NCBI GenBank assembly: GCA_035316325.1
Contig: DATHJB010000136.1
Coordinates: 1-54,614, forward strand
Source: Acidimicrobiales bacterium
GTDB taxonomy: Bacteria; Actinomycetota; Acidimicrobiia; Acidimicrobiales; VFJN01
Reading direction: 5' to 3'
DNA: 54,614 bases
Shown here: piece after piece, positions 51,333-54,614 of the stretch
Layout of the letters: each line of letters starts with the position of its first letter
How positions within the stretch are numbered: the first letter of the stretch is position 1
The notes under the pieces: generated by a model
Databases searched by the model: none
Seen by the model: the letters and a program-made list of their open reading frames with translations, nothing else
What the model was told of the DNA's origin: nothing
Translations under genes and position numbers: made by a program

Positions 51333-52513
51333 CCCGGCCTCGGCTCCCTGGGCATGCCGAGCACCCGTTGGGCCACCAGCGTCCTCTGGATCTCCTGCGA
51401 TCCTCCGTAGATCGGTGCCGCCCGGCTGTAGAGGTACTCGGACCGCAGCCAGCCCAGGTCCTCGTCCAGGTCGAAGGCCGCGCCCAGGTGCTGGCGGACG
51501 GCGTTCCACACGGCCAGCTCGGCGTCGACCAGCAGCAGCTTGTCGATCGAGACCTCCGGGCCCAGGGTCTCCTCCCGGGCCAGGCGCTCGACCGTCTGGC
51601 GGGTCTGCAATCGCAACGCGGTGCCGAGGGCGTAGGCCCGCCCCAGGGCAGCGGCGTCGGCCGGCGAGCCGGGTGCCGCTGCGAGCGCCCGTGCGAGCCG
51701 GTTGTGGAACCGGCCCTGCTGGATCCATCCGTAGGCGCCCCGCTCCCACTGGAGCATGTACATGGCCACCGCCCATCCCCCGCCCGGCGCGCCGATGAGC
51801 CGGTCGGCCGGGACGTGGGCGCCGTCGAGGAAGATCTCGGCCAGGTGGTCCTGGCCGTCCTCGGTGCGGATGGGCCGCACCTCCACCCCGGGCTGGTCGA
51901 GGTCGGCCAGCACCATCGTGAGGCCGCGGTGCCCCGGCCCGCCCGATCGGGCCAGCAGCACCGAGCGGGCCGCCAGCGTTCCGTAGCTCGACCACACCTT
52001 CTGCCCGGTCAGCCGCCAGCCGTCGCCGTCCGGCTCCATCCTGGTGCGCAACGAGGCGAGATCGCTGCCGGCGTCGGGCTCGGAGAAGGCCTGCGTCCAC
52101 TTCTCGTCGCCGCGGAGCAACCGAGCGAAGAGCTGGTCGGCGAGATGGGGCGCGTAGACCAGCAGCACGGGGACGAGGATCTCGAGGGTGTTGTAGCTCT
52201 CCGGGATCAGGATGTCGTGGTCCCACAGGGTCTGGAACATCGCCGCCCGGAAGCGCGGGTCACCGCCGAGGCCCCCACAGCTCTCGGGCCAACCGAGGCG
52301 CGACCACCCCTCGTCGAACAGGACCCGCTGGATGCCGGAGAGATGGGCCGCGCCGCTCTCGAGGTCGGTGGGCCGGTAGCCGCGGTAGCTGTCGAAGCGG
52401 TGGTCGGCCTCGACGAAGGCCGACAGGGCGGCCGCGTACTCTGCCGGCGAAGCGAACCGATCGGCCGAGAGCGCGGAGGCAGCCGACGCCGGTGACGCAG
52501 CGATGTCGGCCAT
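51329..52513 (-). CDS. Acyl-CoA dehydrogenase (large-type)
   Basis: 394 residues. Seen: GWPESCGGLGGDP, AFSEPDAGSDLASLRTR, GQKVWSSYGTLAAR and IYGGSQEIQRTLVAQRVLG. N-terminal 35 residues are Ala/Ser-rich and precede the ACAD fold. ATG at 52513, one base from the LLM stop; a GTG at 52522 would overlap it by 8 nt. Whether 50319 pairs with this protein or with 49066 cannot be told. Confidence 0.86.
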   Translation of the reverse strand: MADIAASPASAASALSADRFASPAEYAAALSAFVEADHRFDSYRGYRPTDLESGAAHLSGIQRVLFDEGWSRLGWPESCGGLGGDPRFRAAMFQTLWDHDILIPESYNTLEILVPVLLVYAPHLADQLFARLLRGDEKWTQAFSEPDAGSDLASLRTRMEPDGDGWRLTGQKVWSSYGTLAARSVLLARSGGPGHRGLTMVLADLDQPGVEVRPIRTEDGQDHLAEIFLDGAHVPADRLIGAPGGGWAVAMYMLQWERGAYGWIQQGRFHNRLARALAAAPGSPADAAALGRAYALGTALRLQTRQTVERLAREETLGPEVSIDKLLLVDAELAVWNAVRQHLGAAFDLDEDLGWLRSEYLYSRAAPIYGGSQEIQRTLVAQRVLGMPREPRPG

Positions 52514-52514
52514 G

Positions 52515-53414
52515 TCACCCACCGATGTAGGTCGCGCCGAACCGGTCGAGGAACTCGACGGTGGCCGCCGTGGACGAGGTCGCGCCGGCCACGATGACCC
52601 ACGTCGCGCCGGCGGCTTCGAGCTGGCCGAGCGTGTCGCGGTGCCGCTCGACGTCGAGGTGGGGCGAGGCGATCGCCGGGTCGCTGTAGGCGACGGCCAC
52701 GTCGAGCTGGTCGGCCCGGTCGCCGGCCAGGTCGCGGAGCTCGGCGATCTTCGCCGCCAGCTCGGCCGTGGACGCGAGGTAGGGGGTGCGCACGGTTCTG
52801 GCCACTTGCTGCGGGGCCGTCAGCGGCATCCACCCCTGGGCCCGCTCGGCGATGCGGCGGAGCGCCAGCTTCGAGTTGCCGCCGATCCAGATCGGGATCG
52901 GGTCCTGCACCGGGCGGGGCCGGGCGATCACCTCGCGGGCGTCGAAGTGCCGGCCCCGGTACGAGAACGGCTCGCCGCTCCAGTGCAGGGGCAGGACGTC
53001 GAGGGCCTCGTCGAACAGGGCGTTCCGCTCCTCGAAGTCGACCCCCAGGGCGAAGAACTCCGACTTCTGGTACCCGGTGCCGAGGCCGAGGATCAGCCGG
53101 CCGCCGGAGAGCTTGTCGACCGTGGCCGCCGCCTTGGCCAGGAGGAACGGGTTGCGGTAGGGAGCGACGGCGAGGAAGGTGAGCAGGCGGAGCCGGGTCG
53201 TCGCCGCCGCGGCGTGGCCGAGGGCGACGAGCGGGTCGAGCGTCTGGTGGCCGCCTGCATCCAGCCATCGGGCACCCGGGACGGGGTGCTCGGTGAACGA
53301 CAGGCCGTGCCACGACGCCTTCTCGGCGACGGCCGCCACCTCGTCGACCGGCCCGGCGTCGAGCAGGTCCCCGTCGGCCCCGTGCCGGTCGGGGTACTGG
53401 TAGAGGTACTGCAT
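52515..53414 (-). CDS. LLM-class F420-dependent oxidoreductase
   Basis: 299 residues, luciferase-like barrel. Seen: SFTEHPVPGARW, AVAPYRNPFLLAKAAATVD, LSGGRLILGLGTGYQ and PIPIWIGGNS, the usual F420-oxidoreductase landmarks. ATG at 53414 (MQYLYQYPD) with a G-rich ribosome site; an ATG at 53474 would add 20 residues. First gene of the five-gene leftward operon, controlled from palindrome site 13. Confidence 0.86.
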   Translation of the reverse strand: MQYLYQYPDRHGADGDLLDAGPVDEVAAVAEKASWHGLSFTEHPVPGARWLDAGGHQTLDPLVALGHAAAATTRLRLLTFLAVAPYRNPFLLAKAAATVDKLSGGRLILGLGTGYQKSEFFALGVDFEERNALFDEALDVLPLHWSGEPFSYRGRHFDAREVIARPRPVQDPIPIWIGGNSKLALRRIAERAQGWMPLTAPQQVARTVRTPYLASTAELAAKIAELRDLAGDRADQLDVAVAYSDPAIASPHLDVERHRDTLGQLEAAGATWVIVAGATSSTAATVEFLDRFGATYIGG

Positions 53415-53500
53415 CGGCGTGGCTCCCCCCTCGGCGAAGGCGCCAGGCGCCTGGTCCGGCCCGGCTCTCGACATGGTTCCGCGCTACCGTCCAACCTTAC

Positions 53501-53516
53501 TCGACAAAACCGTCAA
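53501..53516. promoter_or_regulatory. Regulon palindrome, site 13
   Basis: TCGACAAAACCGTCAA in the 118-bp region between two divergent LLM genes (53414 and 53533). Confidence 0.78.
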
Positions 53517-53532
53517 GTACGGAGGGGCGACC

Positions 53533-54390
53533 GTGGATCTCGGGTTCTCGTCGATGAACACCCCGGAGGACCCGGCCCCGGACGTGCTCGCCCGCGCCCT
53601 CGAGGAGCGCGGCTTCGAGTCGTTCTGGATCGGGGAGCACTCGCACATCCCCACGTCCCGCAAGACGCCCTATCCGGCGGGCGGCGAGCTGCCGCCCGGG
53701 TACCTCCGGATGATGGATCCCCTCGTGAGCCTCGCGGTGGCGGCGTGCGCCACCGAGCGGCTGGTGCTCGGCACTGCGGTGGCGTTGCCGCTGGAGCACG
53801 ACCTGTTCGCCTTCGCGAAGTCGATCGCCACCCTCGATCGCCTCTCGGGCGGTCGGCTCCAGCTCGGGGTGGGGGTCGGCTGGAACCAGGAGGAGCTGGC
53901 CAACTGTCGCCCGGACCTGCCGTGGGCGCAGCGCTACCGGGCGCTGGCCGAGTGCGTCGGCGCGCTCCGGGCGCTGTGGACCGACGACGAGCCGGAGGTC
54001 CACGGGCGGTTCTTCGACTTCGACCCGGTGTGGTCGTTCCCCAAGCCGCGGCAGCAGCCGCACCCGCCGATCCTGTGCGGCACGGGCGGAAGGCTCGGGA
54101 CCGCCCACGCGGTGGAGTGGGCCGACGGGTGGATGCCGATGGACATCGCTCTCGGCGACGTCGCCCGGAAGGTCGGCCGCTTCCGCGAGATCGCGGTCGC
54201 CGCCGGTCGCCCCGACATGCCGGTCACCATCGTGGCCTTCGGCGATCCCGCCCCCGACACCCTGCGCCGCTACCGCGACCTCGGCGTGCGGCGCGTCGTG
54301 CTCGGAGCGGCCCGGGCGGGGTCGGACGACCCGGCGACGACGCTGCCTTTCGTCGACCGCTACGCGGCGCTGCTCGACGAGCTGCGCTGA
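53533..54390 (+). CDS. LLM-class F420-dependent oxidoreductase
   Basis: 285 residues. Seen: FESFWIGEHSHIPTSRKTP, LDRLSGGRLQLGVGVGWNQEE, PHPPILCGTGG and VEWADGWMP, as in the Rv2161c-like F420 family. GTG start at 53533 with GGAGGGG at 53521-53527; the preceding frame is open but runs through the palindrome. The stop TGA ends at 54390, immediately against the stop of the convergent thiolase fragment. Confidence 0.88.
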   Translation: MDLGFSSMNTPEDPAPDVLARALEERGFESFWIGEHSHIPTSRKTPYPAGGELPPGYLRMMDPLVSLAVAACATERLVLGTAVALPLEHDLFAFAKSIATLDRLSGGRLQLGVGVGWNQEELANCRPDLPWAQRYRALAECVGALRALWTDDEPEVHGRFFDFDPVWSFPKPRQQPHPPILCGTGGRLGTAHAVEWADGWMPMDIALGDVARKVGRFREIAVAAGRPDMPVTIVAFGDPAPDTLRRYRDLGVRRVVLGAARAGSDDPATTLPFVDRYAALLDELR

Positions 54391-54527
54391 TCAGCCCCGG
54401 TCGGTGCTGAGGATGGTGACGGCGGCGACCGCGGTGGGGCCGCCGACGTTGTGGGCCAGGCCCCAGCGGGCCGCGTCGACCTGGTTGCAGGCGGTGCCGC
54501 GGAGCTGGTGGAAGATCTCGTAGCACT
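54391..54527 (-). CDS. C-terminal end of an SCP-x/lipid-transfer-type thiolase (truncated)
   Basis: Only the last 45 codons are readable. They end in LAHNVGGPTAVAAVTILS and a short tail, the C-terminus of SCP-x-type thiolases (preceded by YEIFHQLRG). The reading ends where the fold-back repeat begins at 54528, so the rest of the gene is missing, not necessarily in the genome. Codons are high-GC like the rest. Confidence 0.7.
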
Positions 54528-54614
54528 GCCTGCAACCAGGTCGACGCGGCCCGCTGGGGCCTGGCCCACAACGTCGGCGGCCCCACCGCGGTCGCCGCCG
54601 TCACCATCCTCAGC
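54406..54614. repeat. Perfect 87-bp inverted repeat with a 35-nt spacer at the contig end
   Basis: 54406-54492 is the exact reverse complement of 54528-54614; the spacer is 54493-54527. The left arm encodes the thiolase C-terminus, and the right arm is the same coding sequence turned round. Ending exactly at the window edge suggests an amplification or assembly fold-back rather than a genomic element. Confidence 0.85.

Noticed and set aside
54224..54607. 127-codon open frame on the minus strand at the right edge
   Set aside because: It reads through the fold-back repeat, so its protein is an artefact of the inverted arm.
1..54614. Mobile elements, CRISPR, tRNA or rRNA genes
   Set aside because: No transposase or integrase motifs, no regular spaced repeats other than the operators, and no cloverleaf or rRNA sequence noticed.

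Overview
The window is a very GC-rich (about 70 %), gene-dense stretch with frequent GTG starts, 4-nt start/stop overlaps, F420-type (LLM) oxidoreductases and many acyl-CoA enzymes. This points to an actinobacterium, perhaps an uncultured Acidimicrobiia-like lineage; that placement is inferred from style, because no rRNA or other marker gene is present. No tRNA, rRNA, CRISPR array, transposase or integrase was seen. Apart from the two edges, no gap without a gene exceeds 300 bases.

Almost everything is catabolic. From left to right: a winged-helix/GAF regulator with an AcuI-like reductase, an ADP-forming acyl-CoA synthetase, an enoyl-CoA hydratase and a DUF35 protein (0-6.2 kb); a seven-gene leftward operon with AMP-forming acyl-CoA ligase, thiolase-like protein, alpha/beta hydrolase, two acyl-CoA dehydrogenases (ACADs), an APH-type kinase and an LLM oxidoreductase (6.2-14.6 kb); SDRs, an LMW-phosphatase, nitroreductase, amidohydrolase and a second ACAD pair (14.7-21.2 kb); an isochorismatase-like protein, SnoaL-like proteins, a double VOC protein, a fused double ACAD and another amidohydrolase (21.3-28.4 kb); SDR and aldehyde dehydrogenase (28.5-30.9 kb); a Liv-type ABC importer with a triple LivH-LivM-LivG fusion (30.9-35.8 kb); a DUF35/thiolase-like pair and a TetR repressor (36.0-38.3 kb); SDR, thiolase, ferredoxin-P450, three enoyl-CoA hydratases, a CaiB-type CoA transferase and a secreted hydrolase (38.4-48.1 kb); and a leftward operon with SDR, three ACADs and an LLM oxidoreductase facing a further LLM gene (48.2-54.4 kb).

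The unifying observation is a 16-bp palindrome, consensus TTGAC(G/A)NTNNC(G/A)TCAA, found 13 times, always between genes and at nearly every divergent promoter, including the one in front of the TetR gene. I read the locus as one regulon: a TetR-controlled catabolic island that imports a hydrophobic or branched substrate, activates it to a CoA ester, oxidises it with P450, SDR, LLM and heteromeric ACAD enzymes, and cleaves it with hydratases, thiolase and Ltp2-like aldolase complexes. The gene set (paired or fused ACADs, DUF35 plus thiolase-like proteins, SDRs resembling hydroxysteroid dehydrogenases) is most like steroid or isoprenoid side-chain degradation, but the substrate cannot be read from the sequence.

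The right edge ends in an 87-bp perfect inverted repeat that folds back on the end of a thiolase gene. It is most likely an assembly or amplification artefact.
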